Shown here one piece after another: positions 49,886-58,341 of a DNA stretch of 64,000 bases. Source of the DNA: Pseudomaricurvus sp033283175 (GTDB lineage Bacteria; Pseudomonadota; Gammaproteobacteria; Pseudomonadales; Cellvibrionaceae); the NCBI GenBank assembly GCA_033283175.1, contig JAWMQM010000003.1:591654-655653 (forward strand), read 5' to 3'. The notes below the pieces were generated by a model. It was not told the DNA's origin. It saw only the letters and a program-made list of their open reading frames with translations, and ran no database searches. Position 1 is the stretch's first letter. Every line of letters starts with the position of its first letter. Both the position numbers and the translations under genes were made by a program.

Positions 49886-50653
49886 ATGAGCAAATTTGAA
49901 CAGCGGCTGAAGGGCAAGGTGGCCATCATAACCGGCGCCGGCCAGGGTATCGGCGCCGCCATCGCCGAATGTTATGCCGCCCATGGCGCCTGCGTACTGA
50001 TCACCGGGCGCACGCTGGGCAAGCTGGAGGAGGTTGCCGGTCGCATCGTTGAAAAGGGTGGTGTCGCAGAGCCGTTACAGGCACTGGCCGGAGACCGATC
50101 CGATTCGGAAAAGACAGTCGCACTGGCCCTGCGGAAGTGGGGGCGGGTGGATGTGCTGGTCAACAACGCACACACCTTTACCGATTACCTGCCCTTAACG
50201 GATCCGAAGATGGAAGAGAATTGTCTGGTGGACATGCAGTCCGGCTTTCTTGGCTCGTTGCAGTTGATGCAGCTGTGTTACCCGCACATGGTGAAGCAGG
50301 GTGGGGGTTCCATTATCAACTTTGGCTCCAGTTACGGCATTCGCTGCGAAAAGGGCTTTCTCGCCTACGCCGCCAGTAAGGAAGCCATCCGGGCACTGAC
50401 AAAGACCGCCGCCAGGGAGTGGGGCCCGGAGGGTATTCGGGTCAACACCCTGCTGCCGTCCGCCATGTCTCCAAAAGCGCTCTGGTATCTGAAGGAGAGC
50501 AACAGTTACGACGATGAGCTGGCCAAGGTAGCCATGGGTAAATTTGGAGAACCCGAAGACATTGCGCCAACAGCGCTGTTTCTCGCCAGCGATGATTCCA
50601 ATTACGTCACCGGGCAAACCATTGGGGTGGACGGTGGCAGCACCATGCTTTGA
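49886..50653 (+). CDS. SDR-family NAD(P)-dependent oxidoreductase
   Basis: 255 residues: TGAGQGIGAAIAE, NNAH, GSSYGI (Ser), YAASK (Y-x3-K) and YVTGQTIGVDGG. GGGAG precedes ATG 49886; an in-frame ATG at 49868 would add six residues. 39 bp after the VOC gene. Classical oxidoreductase, substrate unknown. Confidence 0.94.
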   Translation: MSKFEQRLKGKVAIITGAGQGIGAAIAECYAAHGACVLITGRTLGKLEEVAGRIVEKGGVAEPLQALAGDRSDSEKTVALALRKWGRVDVLVNNAHTFTDYLPLTDPKMEENCLVDMQSGFLGSLQLMQLCYPHMVKQGGGSIINFGSSYGIRCEKGFLAYAASKEAIRALTKTAAREWGPEGIRVNTLLPSAMSPKALWYLKESNSYDDELAKVAMGKFGEPEDIAPTALFLASDDSNYVTGQTIGVDGGSTML

Positions 50654-50718
50654 CCGGGTGGGCCCGCAGAGTCTGATTCATACAGACCCAAAATAACTTT
50701 TAACAGCAGGTAGAGACC

Positions 50719-51489
50719 ATGAATACAGCTCCAACGCAGCGTGTAGCACTTGTCACCGGCGCCGGTGATCCAGCCGGTATGGGCGCCGCCATTTGTCGTA
50801 AATTCGCGGCCCTGGGCATGAAGGTTGCGGTGCTCGATATCAATGTGGCCGGAGCCGGCCAGGTGGCGAAGTCCATTAACGACGACGGTGGCCAGGCCAT
50901 GGCGGTTGCCTGTGATGTCAGTAGCAGTAGCAATATTGAGCAGGCGCTTGAGCAGGTGCGTGCCGAGTTCGGCCCCATCGATACGCTGGTCAATAATGCG
51001 GCCATCGAGGGGTGGTGCAAGTTTGAAGAGTTGTCAGAAGAGCTGTGGGACAAGACCTTTGACGTGAACCTCAAGGGGACTTTTATGGTCACCCAGAAGG
51101 TCTTGCCTGACATGGAGAAGGCACAGTGGGGGCGCATCATCAACGTCTCTGCCCTGGGCGGCCAGATGGGCGGCGTCTACGACATGACACACTACAACGC
51201 CACCAAGGGCGGCATGATTACCTTTACCCAGTCGCTGGCCATTGGCCTGGGTGCCAAGGGCATTACGGTTAACTCTGTGTCGCCCGGGTTTATCGATACG
51301 CCGATGGCGCGCCGGGCCATTGAGACCAATGCCTTTCCCGTCGATCCGGAAGTGATCATTGCCAGCTACCCCATTCCCCGTCTGGGCACCGCGGACGATA
51401 TCGCCGCGGCCGTCAGTTTCTTCGCGTCGGATGAGGCCGGTTATATCACCAACCAGGTGTTGGGTGTGAACGGTGGCTGTTTTACCTGA
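50719..51489 (+). CDS. SDR-family NAD(P)-dependent oxidoreductase
   Basis: 256 residues. The glycine motif is TGAGDPAGMG, longer than usual. NNA, NVSALGG and YNATK (Y-x3-K) are present, with GYITNQVLGVNGG at the end. Among neighbours it is closest to the SDR at 2403. 65 bp after the previous SDR and 24 bp before the P450. It may oxidise the product of one of the oxygenases; unknown. Confidence 0.94.
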   Translation: MNTAPTQRVALVTGAGDPAGMGAAICRKFAALGMKVAVLDINVAGAGQVAKSINDDGGQAMAVACDVSSSSNIEQALEQVRAEFGPIDTLVNNAAIEGWCKFEELSEELWDKTFDVNLKGTFMVTQKVLPDMEKAQWGRIINVSALGGQMGGVYDMTHYNATKGGMITFTQSLAIGLGAKGITVNSVSPGFIDTPMARRAIETNAFPVDPEVIIASYPIPRLGTADDIAAAVSFFASDEAGYITNQVLGVNGGCFT

Positions 51490-51513
51490 TCGGCCACGGC
51501 CCGGGAGCGAATT

Positions 51514-52728
51514 ATGACCAGCGTGACAAACCTGAATCTGTATCACTTGCCGATTGGCGAGCAGCGATTCGCCGACGATCCCAACCCGCATATGCTGGCC
51601 GCACTGGAGCAACATTCCTGGCTGGCCAAGTGCGATATGGGCATTGTCATTACCGAGCGCGAAGCGGTAGACCAGATCATGCGTATGGATGCGGTGTTGA
51701 AAACGCCTGCCACCCACGTGATTGAGATTATGGGGGGCGAGGGTACCAACTGGGCCCGCTTTCAGCATCAGTGCCTGATCGCGCAGGACGGCGCCATACA
51801 CGAGCGTATTCGGGGCGCGGTCAACCGCGCCTTTACACCTCGTGCTGTAGCGGCCTATACCGCCCGTATTCAGGGCGTAATCTCGGAACTCCTGGATGAG
51901 TGGGCGCCCAGGGGACGGTTTGATTTTGAAGACTTTGCCTCCCGTTTTCCTGTGGCGGTGATGTTCGGGATGCTGGGAATTCCCCGCAATAAGATCGAAG
52001 ACGTCAAGCACTGGTTGGAAGCTTTTGGGCAGAGCTTTAGTTTGAACCGGGACCTATTCCCCCAGATCGACGCCGCGTTCAATGGTTTGTGGGGTTTTGC
52101 CGAAGACCTGGTGGCGAAACGGCGTGAGGAGGGGCCGTTGGCAGAGCACGATGTGCTCGATGTGCTTATCAGTGCCGAGGATGAGGCAACGCTCTCTCAC
52201 ACCGAGGTGATAGACCTGATTCTGTTTATGTTTGCCGGTGGCTACGACACCTCCAAGAACCAGCTGGGGCACATCATGAACTTTATGCTGGATCGCCCGG
52301 AGATGTGGCAGCGCTGTGCGCAAGATCGGGAATTCTGTGAAGACGTGATGTATGAAACCTTGCGTCACTCGGGGGTATCCACCAGCTATCGCAATGTGGC
52401 GACTGAATTCGAGTACAACGGTGTCAGCTTCCCGGCAGGCACCATGCTGATATTCCCGGTGGGCATCGTGTGCCGTTTCACCGGCCCTTTTGAAAGTCCT
52501 ATGGAGTTTGTGCCTGGCCGTGACAACAGCCGCCGCAATACGGTATTCGGCCGCGGTATGCACATTTGTCTGGGGCAGTTTCTGGCCAAGCTGCAGATGG
52601 CGGAAGGTCTGCATCTGATGGCGCAACGGCTGAAAAACCCCCGCCGCGACGGTGAGATCGTCTGGCGGCTTTTCCCGGGGGTGTACGGCCCCTTGAGGCT
52701 GCCCATTGCGTTTGATTCTGACTCCTGA
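51514..52728 (+). CDS. Cytochrome P450
   Basis: 404 residues. I-helix FAGGYDTSKNQ with the D-T pair, K-helix ExxR in YETLRHS, haem loop FGRGMHICLG. The ends and sequence differ from the P450s at 5046, 29959 and 39370, so it is a fourth type. GGGAGCG precedes ATG 51514. No ferredoxin in this operon; the ones at 29572 or 39007 must serve. Likely the second or later hydroxylation of the aglycone. Confidence 0.95.
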   Translation: MTSVTNLNLYHLPIGEQRFADDPNPHMLAALEQHSWLAKCDMGIVITEREAVDQIMRMDAVLKTPATHVIEIMGGEGTNWARFQHQCLIAQDGAIHERIRGAVNRAFTPRAVAAYTARIQGVISELLDEWAPRGRFDFEDFASRFPVAVMFGMLGIPRNKIEDVKHWLEAFGQSFSLNRDLFPQIDAAFNGLWGFAEDLVAKRREEGPLAEHDVLDVLISAEDEATLSHTEVIDLILFMFAGGYDTSKNQLGHIMNFMLDRPEMWQRCAQDREFCEDVMYETLRHSGVSTSYRNVATEFEYNGVSFPAGTMLIFPVGIVCRFTGPFESPMEFVPGRDNSRRNTVFGRGMHICLGQFLAKLQMAEGLHLMAQRLKNPRRDGEIVWRLFPGVYGPLRLPIAFDSDS

Positions 52729-52775
52729 CAGGGCCAAGCCCGGGAATCTGAAAGTCCCATCAGCTGGAGAGTGCC

Positions 52776-53240
52776 ATGAAGAAACTCGTCAATCACATTG
52801 ATCATGTCACCTGGATATCCCATCCGGAGAATATCGAGGCCAACGTTGAACGCCTGGAAAAGCTCTCCGGCGGGAAATTGACCCGATTCGAGCGCGAGGA
52901 TATGGGTTTTGTGATGTACCTGGATTGGGAAGCCGGCCTGGAAGTGGTGACCCCTATGGCGCAGCCCACCGAGTTCAATCAACTGCTCTACAACTGGCTG
53001 GAGGAGCGCGGTGAAGGGCTGATGGGCGTGATTTTTGGCGTGCGTGATCTCGACGCCCATAAGCGGCGGCTTGAAGCGGAAGGGTTTGAGGTTGGTCCGC
53101 TTATGGACGACCACCCGAATTCGCCCTGGCATAACCGTATCCGTCTGTATGAGCGGATGGGCGGTGTGGTGATGAACAGCACCTTTATTCTGGGTGATAT
53201 CGATTACAGCGAGGGCATGATCCGGTTCGAGGATGCCTGA
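52776..53240 (+). CDS. VOC-family protein
   Basis: 154 residues, paralogue of the protein at 49385: LVNHIDHVTW, GLEVVTPMAQPT, RGEGLMGVIFGVRDL and HPNSPWHNRIRL. GGAGAG precedes ATG 52776. It follows the P450 by 47 bp. Two copies in one operon may form a heteromer or act on successive intermediates. The reaction is not known. Confidence 0.88.
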   Translation: MKKLVNHIDHVTWISHPENIEANVERLEKLSGGKLTRFEREDMGFVMYLDWEAGLEVVTPMAQPTEFNQLLYNWLEERGEGLMGVIFGVRDLDAHKRRLEAEGFEVGPLMDDHPNSPWHNRIRLYERMGGVVMNSTFILGDIDYSEGMIRFEDA

Positions 53241-53283
53241 TCGCAAGCGCTGAAGCCAATAACAACGATTACATGGAGAGCCT

Positions 53284-54318
53284 ATGAAATTCGGCATTAT
53301 GGTGTCCCGCAAGCTTATTGACCGGAACTCTTCTTCGCCATACCGGCAGCTGTTTAATTACGTGGCGGAGATGGAAGATCTCGGCTACGACCTGGCCTGG
53401 TGTGGGCAGCATCGCTTCAGTGACAGCACCGCGTTCGGCGGCGAGACCGCGACTGAGCCCTCGGCGCCGCTGGCGATGCTGGCGCCTTTGATGGCTCGTA
53501 CCACCAGCATGGAGTTCGCCACCAATATCATGCTGCTCCCGGCCCACCACCCGCTGGAGCTGGCGGAGGAGATCAACACCCTGCAGGAGATGAGCAACCA
53601 TCGCTTTATTCTTGGAGGGGGTATTGGTTACAAGGCCGATGAGTTTGAAAACGTCGGTTGGGGTTTTAAAACCCGCGCCAGGCGTATGGACGAGTGCCTG
53701 CAAATACTGCGCATGGCGTTGAGCGGTGAGCGATTTTCCTTTCACGGCACTCATTTTGATATTGACGAAGTAAAGGTAACGCCACCGCCGTTGCCCGGGC
53801 GGGAAACACCCATCTGGATCGGAGCGGTGAGCGAGCCGGGTATGCTCAGGGCCGCCCGCTATGGCGATGGCTGGGAAATCAGTTTTGCCGAACACATGCT
53901 GGAACTGGAGCAAAAAGTCAGCCGTTACCGCGCCCTGGCGGCGGAAAACAACCGGCCATCCACCGTGGCGCTGATGCGGGATGTACACGTCGCGCCGAGT
54001 CGGGCGGCCATTGATCCCAGCTTCCTGCCCAATGTGATCAAGGTCTGGCAGAGCTATGACAATCTGGGTTCCAGTGCCGACCGCGATGATCTCTCCGAGC
54101 AGGTCATGTTTGGCGGCAAGGAGGTATCGCTGGAGGAGTTTGCGCCACACCGCGCGGTGGTGGGTACGCCAGACGACTGTATCCAGGAAATTCAGAGCAT
54201 CCAGAGCCTGACCGACCCGGATTACTTCTTTATTACCCCGACCGGTGTTCCCGATCCGGATCAACAGATCAGGGAGTTGCGCCTGTTCGCCAAAGAGGTG
54301 ATGCCACACGTCCGGTAA
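53284..54318 (+). CDS. LLM-class flavin-dependent oxidoreductase
   Basis: 344 residues, luciferase-like TIM barrel: KFGIMVSR at the start, FATNIMLLPAHHPLELAEE, GGGIGYKADEFENVG and TPIWIGAVSEPGMLRAARYGDGW. The class includes bacterial luciferase, alkanesulfonate monooxygenase and type II Baeyer-Villiger monooxygenases such as diketocamphane monooxygenase. With an SMP-30 lactonase and P450s in the operon, ketone-to-lactone oxidation is a reasonable guess; other flavin monooxygenations are possible. No flavin reductase is in the window. GGAGAG precedes ATG 53284. Confidence 0.92.
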   Translation: MKFGIMVSRKLIDRNSSSPYRQLFNYVAEMEDLGYDLAWCGQHRFSDSTAFGGETATEPSAPLAMLAPLMARTTSMEFATNIMLLPAHHPLELAEEINTLQEMSNHRFILGGGIGYKADEFENVGWGFKTRARRMDECLQILRMALSGERFSFHGTHFDIDEVKVTPPPLPGRETPIWIGAVSEPGMLRAARYGDGWEISFAEHMLELEQKVSRYRALAAENNRPSTVALMRDVHVAPSRAAIDPSFLPNVIKVWQSYDNLGSSADRDDLSEQVMFGGKEVSLEEFAPHRAVVGTPDDCIQEIQSIQSLTDPDYFFITPTGVPDPDQQIRELRLFAKEVMPHVR

Positions 54319-54374
54319 GCGTACTTACCCGGCCTCAACAACTGACCATCACACAATAACAACGGTAGTAGATT

Positions 54375-55538
54375 ATGAATGATAAAACGCTGGATTGTTC
54401 CGACCTGGACAGATACATGGGTAAGGCCCTGACCCCCTGGAGCCTGAAAGAGGATCTCCACAACAGTGATATTCGGCGCTGGGTGCAGGCGATGCACTAC
54501 CCGAACCTGCTGCACTACGATCACGAGTTCGCCGCAGTGGGGCGCTACGGCCGCCTGGTGGCGCCTCAGTCGTTCACCATTGCCGCTGCCGAAGGGCACG
54601 GGGCCTGTCCGGCGGCGGTGGGTAACATTCCCGGCTCGCATCTGATCTTCGGTGGCGATGAGTGGTGGTTCTACGGTGGCCGTTTGTTTGCCGGTGATCG
54701 GGTGATTCAGGAAAAAATACCCTTTGACTATGTGGTCAAGGAGACCTCGTTTGCCGGTCCCACCTGCTTCCAGCGCGGTGACAACAACTACTACAAGCAG
54801 GACGGAACGCTGTTTGCCAAGCAGCGCTCCACGTCCATTCGCTACCGTCAGGACCTGGCGCTGGAAAAGGGCGCACTGACCGAGACCGAAGAACCCAAAT
54901 GGACGGACGACGAGCTGGCCAATATTGAGGAGCGTAAGCTCGAATACATCAACATGATGCACGAACTGGGTCATGACAAGCGCTACTGGAACAGTGTCAG
55001 CATCGGCGACACCATCGCCACCCGTGTGATCGGTGTGCACAGTGTGGCCAGTTTCGCCACTGAGTGGCGTTCTTATCTCATGACCCTGTGGGGTTCCGCC
55101 CACCGCAATGACGAGAACGATCCGGCCAAGCTGGGCTTTACGGGTCCCATGGCGGGCTACGAGATGGACCCGGTGGAAGAGCGGATCAATCCTGAGAATA
55201 CCGACGGCGCCTACATCGGTCCGTCCCGCGGCCACCTGTTTACGCGCTGGGCGCAATACATCGGCATGCCTCGTCCCTACGGTTATGGTGCTTCCATGGG
55301 GGCATGGATCCTGGATTACCTTGCCGGCTGGGCTGGTGAGTGGGGTGATGTCGTTCACTGTAAATGCCAATACCGCGGACCTGCATTTTCCGGGGACATT
55401 ACCGTGATGACCGGTGAGGTGGTGGATAAGCTCCAGGACGAGAACGGATGTCACCTGGTACAGATCAAAGTCACCATGGCCAACCAGAACGGCACCACCA
55501 TGGCCACCGCGGTGGCGGAAGTTCAGCTGCCGGTTTGA
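54375..55538 (+). CDS. MaoC/FAS1-like double hot-dog protein (acyl dehydratase-like)
   Basis: 387 residues. Two hot-dog-like halves: the N-terminal IRRWVQAMHYPNLLHYD resembles the FAS1-like dehydratase motif (IRxxAxAIGDPNPLHxD), and the C-terminal TRWAQYIGMPRPYGYGASMGAWILDYLAGWAG followed by CQYRGPAFSGD resembles MaoC. The typical His of the C-terminal RPxxHG is Tyr here. It probably hydrates or dehydrates a thioester or acts on a keto/enol intermediate, though no CoA ligase is nearby. 56 bp after the LLM gene. Confidence 0.75.
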   Translation: MNDKTLDCSDLDRYMGKALTPWSLKEDLHNSDIRRWVQAMHYPNLLHYDHEFAAVGRYGRLVAPQSFTIAAAEGHGACPAAVGNIPGSHLIFGGDEWWFYGGRLFAGDRVIQEKIPFDYVVKETSFAGPTCFQRGDNNYYKQDGTLFAKQRSTSIRYRQDLALEKGALTETEEPKWTDDELANIEERKLEYINMMHELGHDKRYWNSVSIGDTIATRVIGVHSVASFATEWRSYLMTLWGSAHRNDENDPAKLGFTGPMAGYEMDPVEERINPENTDGAYIGPSRGHLFTRWAQYIGMPRPYGYGASMGAWILDYLAGWAGEWGDVVHCKCQYRGPAFSGDITVMTGEVVDKLQDENGCHLVQIKVTMANQNGTTMATAVAEVQLPV

Positions 55539-55647
55539 GCGGCATTCGCGGTGCCGGCAGGGGAGAAGTTGAGTTCAGCAAGTTGTGTGAGCTTCTCCTG
55601 CTGCACAGGGATTAAGCTATTAACAGCTAGAGAGTGGAGGCCTGTTG

Positions 55648-56220
55648 ATGCGTTCGATTGAGAGCCGGCTGGCGGAGCTGGAAGAAAAAATAAAGGACAT
55701 GGAAGACCGCAAGGCCATACTGGATTGTATTCTGGACAACGCCCGGGGGTGCGATCGCCATGACAGTGACCTCCTTTCCAACAGTTATCTGGCGGAAGGC
55801 ATAGACGAGCATGGCAGTGCGAATATCCTAAAAGGGTCTGAGTACCCTCTGTGGGCCAACCAGGTCCATACCCAGGGTTCGATTCAGAACCTGCACAATA
55901 TTACCAATCACACGTGTGAGATCCTGGGCGATGTCGCCCACGCTGAAAGCTACGTGATTGGCCTGTTTTTTAACGCCGATGGAAAAACCGCCCGTCTTCT
56001 GTCAGGGCGCTATATTGACAGGCTGGAGAAGCGCGATGGCAAATGGAAAATTGCCTTGCGACGCTGTACGGTTGAGGTGGGATTGACCGCTGACGCTGCA
56101 TTTATGAATTCCGACTATTTCAGGGATATGGGATTTCTGAAGGGCCTGCGCAGTAGGGAAGATCTTTCCTACAGCCAAAATCTTGATCTGGGACATACGC
56201 CGAAAGGCCATCGCTGGTGA
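55648..56220 (+). CDS. NTF2-like / SnoaL-like protein
   Basis: 190 residues. N-terminal coiled helix (RLAELEEKIKDMEDRKAI), then the NTF2-like core with HNITNHTCEILGDVAHAESYVIG and RYIDRLEKRDGKWKIALRR, the SnoaL_4-type pattern (polyketide cyclase / nuclear-transport-factor fold). GGAGG precedes ATG 55648. Last intact gene of the operon. It belongs to a different subtype from those at 949 and 32110. Possible dehydratase or isomerase; not certain. Confidence 0.82.
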   Translation: MRSIESRLAELEEKIKDMEDRKAILDCILDNARGCDRHDSDLLSNSYLAEGIDEHGSANILKGSEYPLWANQVHTQGSIQNLHNITNHTCEILGDVAHAESYVIGLFFNADGKTARLLSGRYIDRLEKRDGKWKIALRRCTVEVGLTADAAFMNSDYFRDMGFLKGLRSREDLSYSQNLDLGHTPKGHRW

Positions 56221-56289
56221 TTCTGTCGATTAGTCGACGAATCCTCCTTTCCGCAGGTGCGAGATCTCATTAAAGCCTGGAAAACCACT

Positions 56290-56702
56290 TTAATATCGCC
56301 GTCCTGTATAGCTGGCCAGATGAAATTTTTGGCCCGATTCTGCCGGTGCTGCCTTACGATTCCATGGATGAAGTAATCTCTCTCATTAACCGTAACGAGC
56401 GCCCGCTGGCCCTCTAACTCTATTCCTATGATCGCGGTTTGCAGGACCGGGTTCTGCATCACACCCTGTCAGGGGGGTGCCTCAACGATTGTATCTTGCA
56501 CGTCGCACAGCACGATATGCCCTTTGGTGGTATTGGCAACAGCGGTATGGGCCATTATTACGGCAGGGAGGGGTTTAACGAGTTTTCAAAACTGCGGCCG
56601 GTATTCGCCCAGGCTCGCTTCAGCGGTATGCAGCTGTTGGCACCGCCGTACGGCCGGAGGTTCGATGTGCTCTATAACTTGATGTTGAAGCTGAGGATGT
56701 GA
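56290..56702 (+). pseudogene. C-terminal remnant of a coniferyl-type aldehyde dehydrogenase
   Basis: Reading the frame that includes 56307, the sequence encodes DEIFGPILPVLPYDSMDEV, INRNERPLAL, then an in-frame TAA at 56415-56417, then LYSYDRGLQDR, GGCLNDCILHVAQHDMPFGGIG, GMGHYYGREGF and ends at TGA 56700-56702. This is the last third of an ALDH of the coniferyl-aldehyde-dehydrogenase type, lacking the catalytic Cys and NAD-binding parts. The stop looks like a one-base change (TAC to TAA). No start codon or upstream part is present, so it is a broken fragment. The bases 56703-56959 after it contain nothing I recognise. Confidence 0.85.
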
Positions 56703-56959
56703 CCGGACAGGAGGGTTCCCGGTATCTGAAACGCGCCACAGTCAACTGAACCCGTTGCAGCGGGATATTTCGGCGGCAAGTTGGTGGAAAGCCGGCTGGT
56801 GTTGGAGCTGCGATATTACCGTCGACAGGCATCAGACAGGGCTATCATCAGACCACCGTCAAAAGATGACGACGACGGGGCCTTATACCACACCGTGTTC
56901 TTGACCATTAACAATCGGGTCTCTGAGGCACGCGGTGGACTACATCCACAAGCCTGGTG

Positions 56960-58339
56960 TCAGGCATCAAACTCTATCAGGGCTCTCCAGGCCTGTTGAT
57001 ACTTGGCCAGTTCGCCCAGCTGAGTGGCCTGGGCGAGTTTATAGGGTGTTTGCGGCGGATGCGGGTGATCCCAGCGGGTCAGAGCCCAGGTTCCGGTAAC
57101 TGTACTGGTCTGGTCGCCTGACAGGAGGACCCGCTGCGACGGGCGCAGCTGGGCAATCAGTTGACAGAGCAGGGGGTTCTTTTGGGCGCTGCTGCCGAAG
57201 ACGATGTCTCCACTGCTTTCGAGCAAATCGAGCTCCACATCTATCATCAGTGCCGTGTACAGCGTTGCCAGCGCTTTGCCGTGGTTCTGCGGTACATGAC
57301 CAACCAATTTCCCCCGCTGTTGGGGGAAAGGCCCGGAGCCATCAGCAAAGTCCGGCAGGGCATATACCTTGTCATGCAACAGACGCGCAATGTGGTTTAT
57401 ATCCACAGGGTCCGACAGGTTGGCGCCTGTTTTTTGACAAATGGTCTCGAATTCCCGGCCACCCATAAAGCGGGCACAGGCCACGGGTTGACGTGTCACA
57501 CTGACGTTGGCGAGCATGTCCCTCTCTTCCTGCAGGGAACGGGTATCACTACCTATTGCCATGGTAATGATCCAGGTGCCGGTCGAGACTACCGTGAAAG
57601 GGTCATTCGGCAGGTTGAACAAGTGGCTGGAGAGACTGGCGTTGGAATCATGTACCCCGGCAAACACACGGCACTGTTGGGACAAGCCGGTACGGGCCGC
57701 CAGTTCTGCCGTCACATGTCCGATGGGTTGCCAGTTGTCCACCAGAGGTGGCAGTGCGGACTGTATACCGAGCGTATCCACGAGGTCAGAGAAATCGTCC
57801 CGGGCCGGGTTCCACAGATCCGTATGGCAGCCCAGTGACGTCCGTTCCATGACCTGCTGCCCACACAGGCGGCTGGCCCAGAATTGCGGGTACATCAGTA
57901 GCGTATGCAATTGTGCAAACCGGTCGCTGAATCGGTGCCGGAGCCACCACAGCTGGCGGCCCAGGTTGAGGCCGGCGGGCAGGCGCGGAGAAAAGGTTTC
58001 ACTGAAGGGGGGACGTATCTGGTCGTAACCGTCGTCAGCTTCGTCGAGGCCCTGGTACTCGTAGTCCATAACTGGCAGCAACACTTCTCCCTGGGCATCC
58101 AGCAGCACGGCGCAAGCGCCATGCGTGCTGATATTGATGGCCGCAATGGTGTAATGCTCCGCAGCTTGCCGCAGGGCCTCCTCCAGCCAGCGTTGTATAC
58201 CGTCCACGTCAAAGTGGGGATAGGGGCCGCGCTCAACGGTGCGATTGCTCTGGCTCACCGACCAGAGGGAGTGACCCTCCTCGTCCAGCACGTGGCACTT
58301 GAGGTTGGTTTTTCCAATGTCGAGAACAAAGGTGTGCAT
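56960..58339 (-). CDS. FGGY-family carbohydrate kinase, probable L-rhamnulokinase
   Basis: 459 residues. N-terminal FVLDIGKTNLKCHVLD (phosphate-binding part of FGGY kinases), INISTHGACAV, GVHDSNAS, and the ATP part STGTWIITMA. It begins 2 bp after the stop of the transporter gene on the same strand, so they form one operon. The aldolase, isomerase and Fe-S genes on the other side define the set as L-rhamnose catabolism, so phosphorylation of L-rhamnulose at O1 is the expected reaction. The sequence is short for RhaB and substrate assignment rests on context. Confidence 0.85.
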   Translation of the reverse strand: MHTFVLDIGKTNLKCHVLDEEGHSLWSVSQSNRTVERGPYPHFDVDGIQRWLEEALRQAAEHYTIAAINISTHGACAVLLDAQGEVLLPVMDYEYQGLDEADDGYDQIRPPFSETFSPRLPAGLNLGRQLWWLRHRFSDRFAQLHTLLMYPQFWASRLCGQQVMERTSLGCHTDLWNPARDDFSDLVDTLGIQSALPPLVDNWQPIGHVTAELAARTGLSQQCRVFAGVHDSNASLSSHLFNLPNDPFTVVSTGTWIITMAIGSDTRSLQEERDMLANVSVTRQPVACARFMGGREFETICQKTGANLSDPVDINHIARLLHDKVYALPDFADGSGPFPQQRGKLVGHVPQNHGKALATLYTALMIDVELDLLESSGDIVFGSSAQKNPLLCQLIAQLRPSQRVLLSGDQTSTVTGTWALTRWDHPHPPQTPYKLAQATQLGELAKYQQAWRALIEFDA

Positions 58340-58341
58340 AA

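Noticed and set aside
54261..55454. Minus-strand open frame of 397 codons
   Set aside because: Antisense to the hot-dog protein gene; composition is low-complexity and no family is visible.
56781..56999. 72-codon frame after the aldehyde dehydrogenase remnant
   Set aside because: I first thought of a phosphoenolpyruvate-carboxylase-like end because of FLTIN, but the surrounding residues do not match; it also overlaps the kinase gene.
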